The notes beneath the pieces were generated by a model. That model was not told the DNA's origin and did no database searches. It worked only from the letters and a program-made list of their open reading frames with translations. This document shows positions 24,330 through 36,800 of a stretch of DNA of 64,000 nucleotides, piece after piece. Position 1 is the first letter of the stretch, and the number at the start of each line of letters is the position of its first letter. Origin of the DNA: Fasciolopsis buskii. Lineage: Eukaryota > Platyhelminthes > Trematoda > Plagiorchiida > Fasciolidae. Made by a program: the position numbers and the translations under genes. Location: contig LUCM01001864.1 in NCBI GenBank assembly GCA_008360955.1, positions 1 to 64,000 of the forward strand. The letters are read 5' to 3'.

Positions 24330-24840
24330 GATCATACTTTTCTCTGGAACTGTGGACGATTCAAACTACTTACGGCTGCTAGTATGCCTACCCTCTCTGA
24401 CCCTCGATTTGGGAAATGTTGTGGACCCTAACCCGGTAGTCTGTCTGCTCCTACACTAGCCAGTCTCCTGGTTAAAGCTTTCATGCATTTTGCCAGGTCA
24501 TCGAGTGACCACCCCAACCCATTTGTAAGCCGCTACCCACCTTGGAGACCAATGTACAAAGAGGCAGTCATTCTGTGGGTGTAAGCATAATATGTCCTAA
24601 CCATTTCACTCTATTCAAATTCAGTTCTGGTTCTAAATACTGAACTTTAGGGCACTACTTTACCCTTAAGGTGTGAGTTGATGGGCAAATCCCCCCACCA
24701 TATTCTACGAATACCAGGAAGAAAACCGCCGAAATTCTTTGCAAATCTGCTCTTAACGGCCATGTTTCTGAGCTATAAAGTAGCAGCGAACTCAGTGCAT
24801 TTGTGTATCTTGACATATGATCGTTAACGGGATGTTACGC
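24330..24840 (-). pseudogene. RTE-type LINE, C-terminal fragment
   Basis: Reading the minus strand from about 24800 downward, the peptide LLLYSSETWPLRADLQRIS matches the reverse-transcriptase C-terminal block usually written LLYGCETWPLR. It is followed by RVKWLGHI (usual LRWLGHVL), GGHSMTW (usual GGQAMTWRR) and, near 24440, LASVGADRLPG (compare LASVGASRL at 43655 in the plus-strand LINE copy). These four blocks fall in the correct order and spacing for the last 150-180 residues of the protein. Stops and at least one frame change separate them, so it is an old 5'-truncated copy of the family also found at 1100-1420 and 41540-43757. Confidence 0.75.
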
Positions 24841-25149
24841 TGCCACCACAGGTGAGTATCAAACGAGCCTTCTGTATGAGCGAAGTGATTTCATCCGATG
24901 TACGCCCGCTAGCAAAGATACAACCGCCCAGGTTACCTCACCTAATTTTTCCCCTGCAAAAAAACACGGCACGGTTTCGAGCTAATCCAGTTCTCAAAAG
25001 TCATTTTACAATTAGCAGATGTACGCTGTTACTTGTCCACCAACAAATTACTTCTGTTGCTTCGTGAAATATCATATAAAGTAGGTTGTTAAAAAAGAAA
25101 TATTAAGATTACTTTTGCTGCATTAATAAAGAAAGTACTTCATGAAAGT

Positions 25150-25660
25150 TTAAAATAACTGCTCAAATGTTCTTCCACTGGCATCTAAGCTTTTGTGGAC
25201 TCTTTTGATGAGGCTTGTTAGATTTTTCTCGCCATCCTGTATTGGTACGTGCCCGGGAGCTACCTGAATGTTTTCCTTAAACTTCTCCAGCGTTCGCGGC
25301 TGCAGTAAGTTGACCATATTTTTTTCAGCTAATTCCATAGAAAAAAGTCTAACAGGGTTATATCTGCCATCTTGCTGGCCCCTTGATCGGCCCAACTTTT
25401 CCAATCCACAGACTAGAAAAATGCTTGTCTAGCCACTAAAGAATAGGTCTTGCGAAGTGAGCCGAAGCCCCATCCTGTTGAATGTCTGTTCGGCTGCGTC
25501 TGTCACTTGATGATGGCACGTTTTTGACTGAAACGGTGACATCTGAATAAGCAAAAGTCCGTGCAAATACACCCGTTCTTTTAAGCCTCCTTTCCAATAA
25601 GGAACCTTGATATATCTTTCTGGCACAGTCCAAGAGAATTCGACACAACTCATTGTTAAT
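25150..25660 (-). pseudogene. Tc1/mariner-superfamily transposase remnant
   Basis: On the minus strand, IQQDGASAHFARPIL (near 25440-25490) is the DDE-domain block usually written QQDGAxxH, carrying the second catalytic Asp. It is followed by HFSSLWIGKVGPIKGPAR (compare the family pattern HF...RWIGRGGPI.WPARSPDLTPLDFF) and, one frame over near 25335-25352, DFFLW-like sequence. A C-terminal LEKFKENIQVAP and GRTFEQLF ending at 25150 matches the usual end, which reads G.HFEHL. The spacing between the second and third acidic sites is about 34-36 residues. Two in-frame stops follow the SLWIGK block and the N-terminal helix-turn-helix part is not recognisable. Terminal inverted repeats were not identified. 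Confidence 0.8.
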
Positions 25661-25949
25661 ATATACCCCCTTGATGAACTGCTATCCTGCGTCGCGACAA
25701 CCGAGGATAAGTAAGGGCTTATCTGCTAGCCACAGTGCGCAACGGAGACCAACTTAGGAAACACCCGAACGGATTCTAATCACATCTTCCCCAAAGAAAC
25801 TCCAGTCACAGCCGCACTTTCCCAATGAACTTTGACGTTAGCCAACTCCGTAGGGATGGGCGAATTCCTTTCGGGAAACAGTCGAGGGGGCATTCTGATG
25901 GTACGAAAGTAAACTTTTCGGCTGAAAACAGCACCAATGCATCATCGGC

Positions 25950-26175
25950 AGTGATTAGGTGGATTAAGGGTCTCCCGCCAAAAATAGCAAAAGACCGTAG
26001 TTCTTTGTCACCCGGCTCGTTATCACAATTAACCTAACCAATCCTCATGTGATTCTACGCCACTCTAATTTTCGGGGTCGCGGTTACCGATTCCGCCTTC
26101 TTCTGTGTAGTGAGCTTTAGTGGTTATGGGATGAGTTGCTGCTATAACATTCAAACTATAAGCATGTAATAAAGA
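25950..26175 (+). repeat. SINE-like family 2, internally deleted
   Basis: GTGATTAGGTGGATTAAGGG corresponds to the head, then a jump to TGTCACCCGGCTCGTTATC, TAACCTAACCAATCC, ATGTGATTCTACGCCACTC and TTTCGGGGTCGCGGTTACCG, which are the 3' blocks of the 45812 copy. The B-box segment is largely missing. Confidence 0.65.
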
Positions 26176-26619
26176 ATTAAGATAATCTGGTAGTCAGGTA
26201 ACTATTATCCGCACTTAACAATGCACGTGACCCCCAATATAAATTACTGCATAACACGCCAAACGGAGCTTCGATTTTTTAAATCAAATAGGATAATTTA
26301 AATAATTCAGTACAGGCGGAAGATCTCAACAACACAACTAGTCCATACCCAGTAGATAAAGGTTCGAGAGGGGATAACAGCAAAATTACAACAGAAGACG
26401 AATCGCTCTTCTTTCAGAACAGAGAATTACAGTTTGATATTTATGACCAATCCCGTGAGTCACCCACGTATTTGGTTGCTGTCTAACTGAGTTGCTGACG
26501 TCATACGATTAGAGTGACGTCGCTTTCCAGTTGGATCATGATGCACCCCAGACCCAACACTGCACGATAAGCTATTCATTATCGTATGATTTATATCTCA
26601 TATCCACAGAGTGCACGTC

Positions 26620-26894
26620 CAGGTCACGTGACACAGTCCGGTACACATTTGCGCCCGTAGGCATTGGCAGACAACTAATGAGAAATCTGGCAACAAGCGT
26701 TCGTAAAATCCAAACATGCCCCAAAGCCGCTTGTACGGTATTATCCCACCAATCGGGATACCTATATAAACCCATGAACTGTAGATTCAACTTCAATGTA
26801 TCTCCCTTCCGTTGTGGTCATCTGGTTTTGTTCGTTTGCGTAGCTTGGGTTGGAGCCGATTCAGCGCCTACTGATAATCCGTATTTGATTTTTT
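26620..26894 (+). repeat. TATA-box repeat family D, copy 2
   Basis: 26735-26894 is identical to 20981-21140. Upstream lies a CACGTG E-box-like site (26622-26627) within GGTCACGTGACACAGTCCGG, loosely shared with copies 1 and 3. Downstream of 26894 the copies lose identity at once (TTATGG versus TAGTTG), although CTTAATTCCGCC / CCTAATTCCGCA suggests weak homology continues. Confidence 0.8.
26763..26770 (+). promoter_or_regulatory. TATA box (TATATAAA) in family-D copy 2
   Basis: Same motif and context as 21009-21016, inside the 160-bp identical core. Confidence 0.4.
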
Positions 26895-28065
26895 ATTATG
26901 GTTAACTTAATTCCGCCAACCATTTCTAAGTCTAATTTTTACTACCATTTTTGTCATATGAATCCCAATGTAAATATGCAAGCCTAAGCAGCGCATCACA
27001 GTGAAAGGGCGTGGCTTTCTGTTAATATTCAGGTGTGACTAGGCCTCGTGGAGTTGGGAAAGTATTTGTTAAAGATGCGCAGCGGAATGACCATTACATT
27101 CACCGTTCACTTCCTTCATCCGAGTAGAAATCAACAGTAATATGCCACTTTCGTTGCGGTATTTCATTCAGCTTTCATATGGTGCAATATCGCCATGGAC
27201 ACATGAGAGGGCGACAAAATTTCTTTTTGACATCTATTTCCCCAACTGGCGGAGCAATTTAAATTTCGCATATGGGATTGTTTATCACTACTATATGATC
27301 TAAAATAATTCTGTTCCATGCAGAAGTAAAAGCACCCTGAAAATCAAGAAGAGTGATGGTAGTGGGAGATTTTCCGGTTTAAGGAGTGCTGTGATTGACG
27401 TCAATGCATATTTAATTCCAGAAAATTAACGAAAAATGATCATCTTATAGGGCAACTCTTAATCGATCGAATTTGAGGTTAGCTGGGATAAATTAGCGCT
27501 TGCTTAATTGGATGACGCCTGGTACACAGGGAAACGTCTGGCGTTTTCGTCGAAAAAAACTGAGATATCCTCAGTGCTCTACTATAAAAACCAATCTTCC
27601 TGAAAAACTGAAGACGAAACTATGGCGTTTTGTCTTTCAAATTAGAGCGGCCAACATCGTTAGCTCAACCACTGTTTTTCCCATTTTCGAGCCATCGAAA
27701 AATTCGACCGTACCGAGGAGTGATAGAAAACATTTGTCACCTTCGCTAGTCGGTATCAGAAACTGGAAGCATGGAGAACGGGAGAGAAAATTGGCAAGGC
27801 CTGGTTTGCGATCACTTGCTCTGCCGTTTTTCGCCCACGCGCACACGTTTTGGTGAGGGATATCCCACCGTTGACGAACGATATACTGAAAACCCATCAG
27901 TCAATGTTCTGCCGTCGAGGCTAATATTACCACAAGTTTGCACAGGTTCACGTTTGACGCCCTGGATACTACACACCAATCCGGTAAATAGGGCTCTGAT
28001 ACTAGATACGTTCAATTTACGTCTCTCATCTTTCGTTTTTACAACTAGGTTGTTGTTCTCCCGAA
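26895..28065. other. Unannotated stretch, no supported gene
   Basis: The frame 27500-27856 (+, 118 codons) is basic and uninterrupted but has no recognised motif and is overlapped by other open frames. No LINE or LTR signature seen. Confidence 0.45.
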
Positions 28066-28237
28066 AGTGGCCAAGTGGATAAGGTCGTGGCTTTTGGACT
28101 TGAAAGTCGCAGGTTCGAAACCTCCCACCCCAACCAACTTACCCACTTGGCGGCCGTCTGTTGGCTGCGGCCCCCCTCTTGAAAAATGATATGGATTGTT
28201 ATTTCGTTAATAAAGGGAGTGAAAGATAAAAGATAAG
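28066..28237 (+). repeat. tRNA-derived SINE, family 1, best-preserved copy
   Basis: The tRNA-like head GTGGCCAAGTGGATAAGG (28067-28084) carries the A box. The B box GGTTCGAAACC is at 28112-28122, followed by TCCCACC. The body contains CACTTGGCGGCCGTCTGTTGG, CCCCTCTTGAAAAATGATA and TTATTTCGTTAATAAAGG, and the tail is GTGAAAGATAAAAGATAAG. Resemblance to a serine/leucine-type tRNA head is suggestive only; the acceptor stem cannot be folded, so this is not a tRNA gene. Confidence 0.85.
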
Positions 28238-29129
28238 GTATTTACCTCAGAATTGAAAATATCTGCAGCGGTGCATTACAGATTGGTTACCTTCGTTGTA
28301 ACCTAAACAAATTCAGATTCTGTTCTCTTGTTGTCGTCTACCCGCAAACAGAAGAGTCCAACCATCTTTTATTACGAGCTTGACATAAACGAAACGCTTT
28401 TCGTTCTTTACACTATTTGCAAAGTCCTTTCGCATGTTCGTTTCGTAGGTAATGATGCATTTCCTTCCCGGGGGCAAATTGCCAAATCACATGGACCAAC
28501 GCTTGTTGTTTTCCTTAATAAGTAAAACTCGGAAGAAGTTCGGACATTCCTGAACAAACCTGAGAATAGTAACTCGGAGACAGATGCAGTCTCATAGGAA
28601 TCGACTCCGAGGACTTTTGAAAGTTGTTCCAATCGCAGGTATGTGAATCGAAATATTTGATTTCCCTCCTTCTCTGCGTGTGCCAAGTTTATTTTGAAGT
28701 TGGGCAGTCTGTTTAATCGCGACACATTCTCCAGTCGATTATCCTGATCATTTCATTAACATGGCGCTAGCCACAATTCTTGATTGGATTCGCGATCACC
28801 AAGATTTGTGATATTCGGGTAGCTTTAACTGAATTTGATGCCACGCCAACAGTCCTTTGCAAAACTACCAAGGACTAGGAGGCCTATCGACAATATCATG
28901 ACCGAAAGCATTACTCATCATATCGTCCAGACACTTTATTATTAGTATCAGTTATAACACAGATTTCTCACTAGTTTAGAGGTACCCGTGAGACGCATAT
29001 TGGTATCGCTTTGCAGCCGGTAGCTTTTTTTAAATGTCTCGAGCTAGTTTGAGCAACCACGGTCCGGGTTGGAATAAGTAAACATTTTCGACTTGTATCA
29101 AAAACACATTTATGATCGCTCCACGTGGA
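28238..29129. other. Unannotated stretch, no supported gene
   Basis: A minus-strand frame of 105 codons (28408-28725) is open but without recognisable motifs. No repeat recognised. Confidence 0.45.
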
Positions 29130-29300
29130 AGTCACATGATGCAACCCGGCACAGCTTCGTTTTAGCCTGCTTAAACAACCACCAAATCAGAACAGTAGTA
29201 ATGGGCAGTTGCAAAGTTCAAACGTGCTTCGAATGTCTTTGAACCGAATATGTTCCACCAATCGGAATTCCCATGGCCTTTAGATAAACCCAATGTGACT
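29130..29300 (+). repeat. TATA-box repeat family D, diverged copy 3
   Basis: Shared landmarks in order with copies 1 and 2: AAGTCACATGATGCAACCCGG (for GTCACGTGACACAGTCCGG), GCCTGCTTAAACAA (for GCCTGTCTAAACAA), CCACCAATCGGAATTCCC (for CCACCAATCGGGATACC) and TAGATAAACCCA (for TATATAAACCCA). Downstream resemblance is weak. Confidence 0.55.
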
Positions 29301-30373
29301 TTTGGATGCTACGGCCTTCTCGTTGTCTACGGTTGCACAGTTTGGATAGGAGTCATTCTACTACATATTGGTAGTCCGTATCCGTACCGAATTCGGTATT
29401 ACCATCTAAATAAGTACAGATACTACGACATTTTTCGAGTGTTTCGTAACCCAGTAAACCTAATGAACGCTGGCACGAGGGTTGTTACTTCGGCCAAGAA
29501 TAGTGTGTTTACTTCATATCGCATCTTGGCTCCGAGGCAAACAACCCTATACTACTAAACGTTAGCCAATGATCATTGACCATACTAGAAACTTGTTTTA
29601 TTGTTGCTATTAGCATGATTTTTTGACTGCCACATGAATGATAGTCTTAATAATTGAATATGACGACAATGATGATAATCATTGAATAGCCTAGGTACGT
29701 TGATAATGAATTCATGTTCCCTAAGGACTGCATGGTCGGTCAGTGGAACTCAATATCCCTAAATAATGAATCAAAGCTGTCGATACTGCCTTAGACAACA
29801 AAGCCATCGTTGATAACCGCCCTTTCGTCAACCCACTACGGATGACTTAGGACTTAGTTGTGTTAAAGTCATTCTAGGTAGTTGAGCTTGGACTGTTTGA
29901 CCTCTATTCCGGACCAACCAGCAGAATCACGATCAATAGACTCCGTTAGTCGAAAAATTATATTGTAATCAGGAATCGTAAATAAAATGAACAAAAAACG
30001 CGTGCTCACTTTCCGCCAAGTCCCTGAGTCGTACTTAACTCTTGTGATTTTGACTGCGGCTTTTAGAGGGGTGAATAAAATCGACTTATGGAGATGGCCA
30101 CTGCACTTGTTATTGGTCAGCGTATCGCTGCTCCCGGATTGTGTGCGTGTGTGTGGATCTCTGAGTAGCGATCAGTGGAAGATCATTGCAGGCATTCGTG
30201 TGTATGCGCTTACTTATAAGTGTTAATAAAGGTCAAATTCGTCAGCTGGATAAATCAGTACAACTGTTTTTTGCGTAATACCTTGAGATGCGAGAAAAAT
30301 AGGAATGAATGTTAGTTCACTGAACAGATAAACACGCTTCGCAAGGGTCCGCATTTATGATACAAAGCATAGA
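29301..30373. other. Unannotated stretch with one ATG-initiated small frame
   Basis: 29987-30226 (+) begins with an ATG, runs 79 codons with a hydrophobic segment (WPLHLLLVSVSLLP) and its stop overlaps an AATAAA signal at 30225-30230. That arrangement is compatible with a last exon or small gene, but codon character is unremarkable and no homologue is recognised. A (TG)n tract follows. Confidence 0.35.
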
Positions 30374-30402
30374 TGTGTGTGCATGTATGTGTGTGTGTGT
30401 GT
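30374..30402. repeat. (TG)n microsatellite
   Basis: GTGTGCATGTATG leads into nine TG units, then degrades into GCGGACGCGAGTGCGC. Confidence 0.9.
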
Positions 30403-32129
30403 GTGCGGACGCGAGTGCGCACGCCTGTGGAAAATGTTGTCTATCAAACGTAGATGACAGTTAATCCAGGTCACCTAGCTGGGTCGAGGAGGCTGTTGCC
30501 ACTCCTATGTCCAAGTATTGTGCTCGCGTGTTTTCCGCCTTGTTAAGCGGTGGCTCCAGTTCCGTTTGTGAGGTCGAACTGAAATTGAACAAGAGTACCC
30601 GGTCTCTACTGTGTGGTATTGAGTTGCAGTGATTTCTCTGCACACTTTGTGACCAGTTTAGACATGCAATTTGTCTTCTTTAATTGATCAATCCATACAA
30701 AACGCTAATACTAACCGATCAGTTCGTCCGATTCTGTTGCTTCGTACTTTTGCAAATGTCAGATTCGTCATCGACTAGTTATGAACTGACTGAATGGCTT
30801 TTACCCTGGAAGAGGCATTGGACCAGTTGGCTCGCTTACCTAACGCCCGGGTGGACTGAGTGACGACGTAAATCGGAGATACAGTGCTGCAACTAGCCTT
30901 GTTATATAGCTTGTATCTTCTGGTTTACTGTGTTGTAGCGTTGAGCGTACATGTCCCGTACTTTGTCCAGCATACGCGAACGCAAGATCATATGTCGGCA
31001 CTAGGAAGTATATCAAATTTGCAATCAAACACTGCTCCGTCTTCTATTGGGTAGATTAACGAGTAATCATGGTGAATTTTAGGTGTGTATTTCCAGCGGT
31101 ATTATTCTAGTGCGTCGAAGCACATCATGACCGAAGTTTGGTCTTGCAAAACAGAACACTGACACCGAGAACAACAACAACAAGTGCAACTCAAAAACAA
31201 CGGCAACGTCGACCGTGTTGGCAGCCATACTTCGTGTGTGCTTTTCCCATTTTGATTAGTCAGCAGGTTCACTTGAGGACACGGGGAGTGGGCGAATCTG
31301 TTAGAAATGCGAAGCAGGGAATGTCCGTTCCCCGAAAGCTTTACACGCATACAGAAGTCAACAGGGAACGGCTGCAAGCCGGATGCCAGAATGCGTGCAT
31401 GTTTTGGCCATGGCTCACCGGGGATTTATCGAAGTAGCATACAGACGCCTTGATGGCCCAATTCCTTCAAAGAAACACGGTGTTTGGAAAATATTCATAA
31501 CAGGTAGAATTGTTTATTTTGGAAATTCGCTCAATAAGCCGATTTGTACTGTGCTTCCTACCTCACAACAACCATACAACAGGGGATACGGAACAATTAT
31601 TTTCACAACCTGGATAGCTGACTTCTCAGACGTTCTAATGTCACTTTGCAATGCCGCTGTCCTAACGACGACTGTATTCAGCAACCGTTGTTTCTCACCG
31701 TGGTGGAATAACAACCAATAACGGAAAACATGTGTCATTACTTGGGTTCGTTTTCAGTTGATGTATAGTTCGTAGAATCTAGGTACAGTGATACTGAAAA
31801 TACGAGTTGCCGACACCTTAAAGGAACAAAGATGTTTTATTATGTTGCCTTAATAATGGCGTAACAGTCAAGAAAATCTTATTTTATTCCGGTAGCCGAG
31901 ATCTGAAGAGCCATTGTTTGTGTCTTTGACGTGTGGAATTGTAAATCTGTGTTACAAGCAGTCAATGTTTGGATTCGATCGTACATGGAGCTTCTCATCA
32001 TCGTGATTAGGTATGCCGAAAGAAATTTTACGTGGCGAAAACGATGACTACCAAATCGTCCAGCTTGCGAGCAAAAAGGCGGAAATAAATAAATAAACAA
32101 GCAATTGAAATAAAACGTTATTCGTCACC
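30403..32129. other. Unannotated stretch, no supported gene
   Basis: Longest frames are 31383-31721 (+, 112 codons) and 31138-31437 (+, 99 codons). Neither shows a known motif. The phrase TTWIADFSD near 31610 faintly echoes ITWLADFTD at 21325 in the frame downstream of family-D copy 1. Confidence 0.4.
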
Positions 32130-32275
32130 GCTGGCCAGGTGAATTAAGAGTGCGTCGCCAACGCAAGCCAGAGGTCCAACTCCCATATCTATCTGTCACT
32201 TTGATGGTAGGCGGCAATCGCTTGCATCCGGCTCGTTACCGCACCGGCTCAGGGTCACGAATGCCGACTACACCC
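32130..32275 (+). repeat. SINE-like family 2, 5' half
   Basis: GGCCAGGTGAATTAAGAG corresponds to GTAAGGTGAATTAAGCC at 20648. AGAGGTCCAACTCCCAT is a mutated B box, followed by ATCTGTCACTTTGATGGTAG and GCATCCGGCTCGTTACCGC, the latter matching ACCCGGCTCGTTATCAC at 25996. The 3' half is replaced by a C-rich run (CCCCTCCCCCCTCTC). Confidence 0.65.
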
Positions 32276-33553
32276 CTCCCCCCTCTCACATCCCACTTCC
32301 CACATTGAGTGGGTCCTAGTGGCAAAGGGGCCTGCTCATTCCACCGCACTCACTCTCCTAGCCTGTGATAAAACGATAAGACCCGTAGGACAAAATTCCC
32401 CGGAGGTACAAGCAGGGCCAAGAAAAGTTCACTTCATTAAGTCATTCAGCTTTGAGCTTGAGGCAGACCGGAAGGTAGATATCCCTCTTCCTGTTAGGTG
32501 CTTTGGGCGACCTAGTCTAAGAATCAAAGGCAGATGTGTCAACCTTACACGGTATGGAGTTTTCACAGGAGCGGCAGCTGTCAGGGCCTAACCGACGCAC
32601 TAGTAGTACACAGTCATATTGGATGGGAGTTTGTGCCAAAGCGTATTTTCCTCTGGCTAAACTAGAGTGAAATGAACTTATCCAGGTAACCGATGAAGGT
32701 TCCGAAAGGCCTCTCGTTCTCTTGGCCTAGTTTCAAGGACACTAAAGGTAACAAGCAAAATTCAAGTTATAGCCGTAAATCATCAGTCATTCTTTCTGAA
32801 TTTTGACGAAAATTTACCCCAGTAAATTCTATCGAATAGAAAGTTTGCTCTTTGGTCAGAAGCACTGTCACACACTCGCCCATTCTTTGGGATTTCAGCC
32901 GAAGATACGTACATCGAAGGTGTCGACTGCGGTTTGGGCAATTGGTAACACTTCTGGACAATCCATTGGTAACGTGGTCTTACCCTGTTCTCGTGATAAG
33001 GGTGAATCTTTGAAGTGTGGCAAATCAATACTCACAAGCGTGCAGTCGACTGTTTATGCCTCTACACCTCTGTAAATCACGTGTTTCAGACGCAAGGAGG
33101 CAAAGATGTTCAAAATTCCGATGTCCAAAATGGGTGTAAAATTGAAGAAAAAGTAAAAACCACTCTATGCTTTCAGTTTCGTGCAAGCACGAAAGCAGTC
33201 CGGAAATTTACCACTTCGCCGTCGAATGCGCTCACGAGTTATTAGCACTTAGAATGTGCAGCAGTGTAGTGAATCTCTCTGCCCATGAATGTGGACTATT
33301 CGTGAGTGCCACTGGTATCCAACCCGCCAGTATTCCACTTTTATGAACCCGATACCGACTGCCCACAAAACGGTGCCCACTAGGATATTATAACATTGCA
33401 TGACTCGGGTAACGACCGACTTCAGTGTGCAGAGACTGAAATGTAAACGTGATTAAAGGCACGGTTGCGTATTATCGTTTTTCATCCAGACATGGGAAAT
33501 ATTCTTTTTTAACTACCCATCGACTGCAGTTTTACATCCTGAACACACTAGTA
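32276..33553. other. Unannotated stretch, no supported gene
   Basis: Several frames of 80-90 codons overlap each other on both strands (32319-32591, 32803-33075) without recognised motifs. No repeat recognised. Confidence 0.4.
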
Positions 33554-33582
33554 AATATATATATATATATATATACATATAT
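33554..33582. repeat. (AT)n microsatellite
   Basis: Eleven or so AT units ending in ACATATAT. Confidence 0.95.
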
Positions 33583-33778
33583 CTCACCAGAATCGAATCT
33601 GTAGCATCAGGAGTGTGCATGGAAGCTCTTCATCGAAGAGTCCACAGAAGAACCACAACTGTGATTCGTTGATAATTCTTTGTCAGTTGGGCTGAGCCAA
33701 CCTTAGGAATGAGGGCAGAATGCTCTGGTCGTTTGCTCCCGGGCTAATTTTGTTTACGCACCCAGATACTACTTCCTG

Positions 33779-33779
33779 C

Positions 33780-33819
<40 letters not shown>

Positions 33820-33827
33820 GTATATAC
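33779..33827. repeat. (TA)n microsatellite
   Basis: TA units interrupted by ACATATA and GTATATA; frames reading through it give meaningless YIYIYI peptides. Confidence 0.95.
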
Positions 33828-36800
33828 GAAAAAAGCACAACAGCAAGGTTACTCGAGGGGCACCATGAGTCCTCTTTCACACCAATCAGTTTTTTCTTTA
33901 CGACAGTTCACTTTCAGTAGAAAAACATCATTTAGGATTAGAGAATCCTCCCCTCGTGATCTTAATCTTTGATAGGTACTTGGATAGAATTTCTAGCGGG
34001 GCCTCTAAATCTCAAAATGTCAACATTCCACCTTGACGTGGCTTTCCCAGTTCCACCTAATTTTCCCCCGAAAATATCTAACGCGAATTCGTGCATGACT
34101 CTAAACCTATTTTCGTCGACCGTATTTACCTTTTCTGTTGAACTTAAGCAACGAATTTTGGGACAGTGTGTCAGCATAGCACGTGGCCGTCGTTGGAATA
34201 GTGCACTGTACCATCTCTTTGGCCTGGGATAGTGAAGCCGATGGGCTCAGTTCTGCGATTAGTCGCTATGTGAACGGACACCGTTGCTGACCCTTGAACT
34301 GTTATGTCATTTGATCCAAGATAATATTAATTCAAGACTTTAACTTGGCTGATTTCTGCTTGACTGTTGTTCAACCCAGTCAAGCGTATTATCTACAGAC
34401 ACACAATCACATAGGATGCTGGCAACGTTTCCCCATTTTCTACTTGCCAGGACCACAGAACTGGCGATTTTGAAAAGCACATGGTGGTAGCAGGAAACAA
34501 GAGTCAATTTCCGTCGCCTATCCAACGTATATAAGGCCGGTGTACATTGGTTGAGCACGGGAACATTGCTACGGTTGGATAGCTATCACACTGTGCTCAT
34601 TGGTTACTTCTTCGCAGTATCTGAGTACAGTTACCATCATCATTTTCTATGGATTTCAATACTACACGACAGGTGAGCTCACGTGACCACCTTTGGCCAT
34701 CCTGTTTTAGATGTAAATGAAGATGTTTCTTCGCACTTACTGAGGGGAGCATAGTCCATTGGAAGTTCGTCGGAGCGTTTTGAGATTTCAGCCTAAGAAA
34801 CTCATAAATCTCCGTATCCATTGGTATATTGATTACTCAGGTACACTGGTATGATTCGTATTTGTAAGTAAATTGTTCTGATGTCAAACGGATCAGTGAT
34901 GGGCGGTCGGCACATTACGGCGGTTAACGACCTAGTCCTATATTAAACAACCTGGGTTAAAGTTGCAAACTGGAACCCAATCAATGACAGTTATCAAACA
35001 TAGGACCCAAAGAGCTCACCGACTGTTATGGGCTGAGTATCTGGACTATTTTGGGTGTGCCACCTGTATGATCCCTGTTTCGTAAGCGATTATCAAAACT
35101 GTTGTGATGAATTGATTCTCTGAAATGAAACAAGTCGTGTGGAATGTTCAAAGGAGAACGATGCAGTAGTTAATAATCACCCAGTGAAGCAAATTACACT
35201 ATTGTATATTGGTAATAATAGCAATACTCCATTGTGACTTCTTATTTTTATCTCAACAAGTACGCGGCAGTTCTGGAGGAATAGGGCGAGAACTGGAAAT
35301 CTATCCGAAATTTGTTCTCATGTTTTCAAACAAGCTATCAAAGTACTTCATTCATGAATGATGGTTAGGAACCGTGCTATGTCTGTCCACGTTGGTATTC
35401 CCCAAACCTAACTATAGTTAATCAATATATTGAATCTTGCCCAGACCTGAAACACAGGAAGCGAGAAGTACGTGACATTCTTTAAACACCGATGTAGACT
35501 AATTGGCGATCATCCCCGTTCATCTGATCCTGATTTCGCTGTCAATTTTTTCAGACTGAACGTGCGTGAAGCCTTTTAATCCCCCAATAGGGATAGTACA
35601 TTTTATTCTTTTTTCGCTCCCATGTGCTTTTAGTACTTTGTTTAGTTTATACCATGTCTGACCCAGCGGTTGGCTGAGACGCAAGCATAGTGTTTGAAAA
35701 AATTCGGCCTTATATCAAAAAGCTAGGAACTAAGTCTGTTTTTATGCATCATGGCTGTAACCGATGGCCAAATATAACGGGTTTCTTCATGTCTAACAGA
35801 CATATCTTAGGTATTTACGGATGCCCTCGTGCGATTTTTCCCCACTTCAAAACAACCAAAAGTGTGAGCGTATTTATGCTTCCCACATTCATCAGATAGA
35901 CAGAGGTTTTGAGAATCAGACATTCAATATTTTTCATGTTCTATAAAGTCAGACTGACTTGATTATTCTTCGTCGGTGATCAGTCAATCAATCTCGTAAT
36001 ATTTAGATATGAATTCTGTATATTCGGTTCTCTTCGGCCAGCGTAATCCCATTTCGGCAGCCCAAATGTGTATGTGTTCTTGGCGCGTGTCTCAGCGCAG
36101 AGCAGTTGCCATCGGAATCATTGCAAAGGATGAAAACGCCGAAAGAGAAATTGTAAAGACCAAGAAACAATGTGCTGAAGTCATTACACATGGTAGTTCA
36201 TCCATTCTCTATCCCTAAGTCACCGGCTATTAGTCGGGATCCATGATTCCTTTGGAGGCTCGACACTACCTGATTCCCCAAATCGATCGACCCCTAGCTT
36301 TTAATCAAATCATATGACCTACAAGGGAGTACGACCATCTGAGGTTCACGTAACCCGCTGCAGAGTGATGATCGATGTATCATTTCATACCCCCTTCGGA
36401 TGGGACCAGACATTTCAGGTCTCCAGTACACTCATCCGTCACAGATGCATGTGAGCACAGCCGTATGTTTCATGCGTCGTCCGTGGCTGATTTAGAATCA
36501 AGGTTTTAGCCAACTCCCCTGGACTGATTAAAAAAGACTAGTCAACCCGGTGTAAGGCATCGGCGTTCATCTTCGTCTTTGCAGTTCGGTGTAAATATCT
36601 CAGTGATTAGAAGGTAGTGCATAGGACTTCCTCGGCAGATTTGATGTGACATGCCGGTTGCTTGGGGAATTTGTGAGAAGAGTTGAGATCAAGTAGCTGA
36701 CTTGAAGCTTGAGATACCCAAATCTGTCCATGCTGAGGCATGTGAAGGCATATGACAGTTCACTGCCCAATCTCCGACGATAATAAGCACTATCGTATCA

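Noticed and set aside
28066..28130. Possible functional tRNA gene
   Set aside because: A and B boxes are present, but the acceptor stem does not pair and the same sequence is dispersed with a SINE body and tail.
29987..30226. 79-codon ATG frame overlapping an AATAAA signal, as a possible small gene
   Set aside because: No splice support, no homology and unremarkable codon usage; noted in the stretch description but not called.
33683..33920. Frames with YIYIYI stretches
   Set aside because: Translation of a TA microsatellite on both strands; same at 43844-44038 and 47812-48024.
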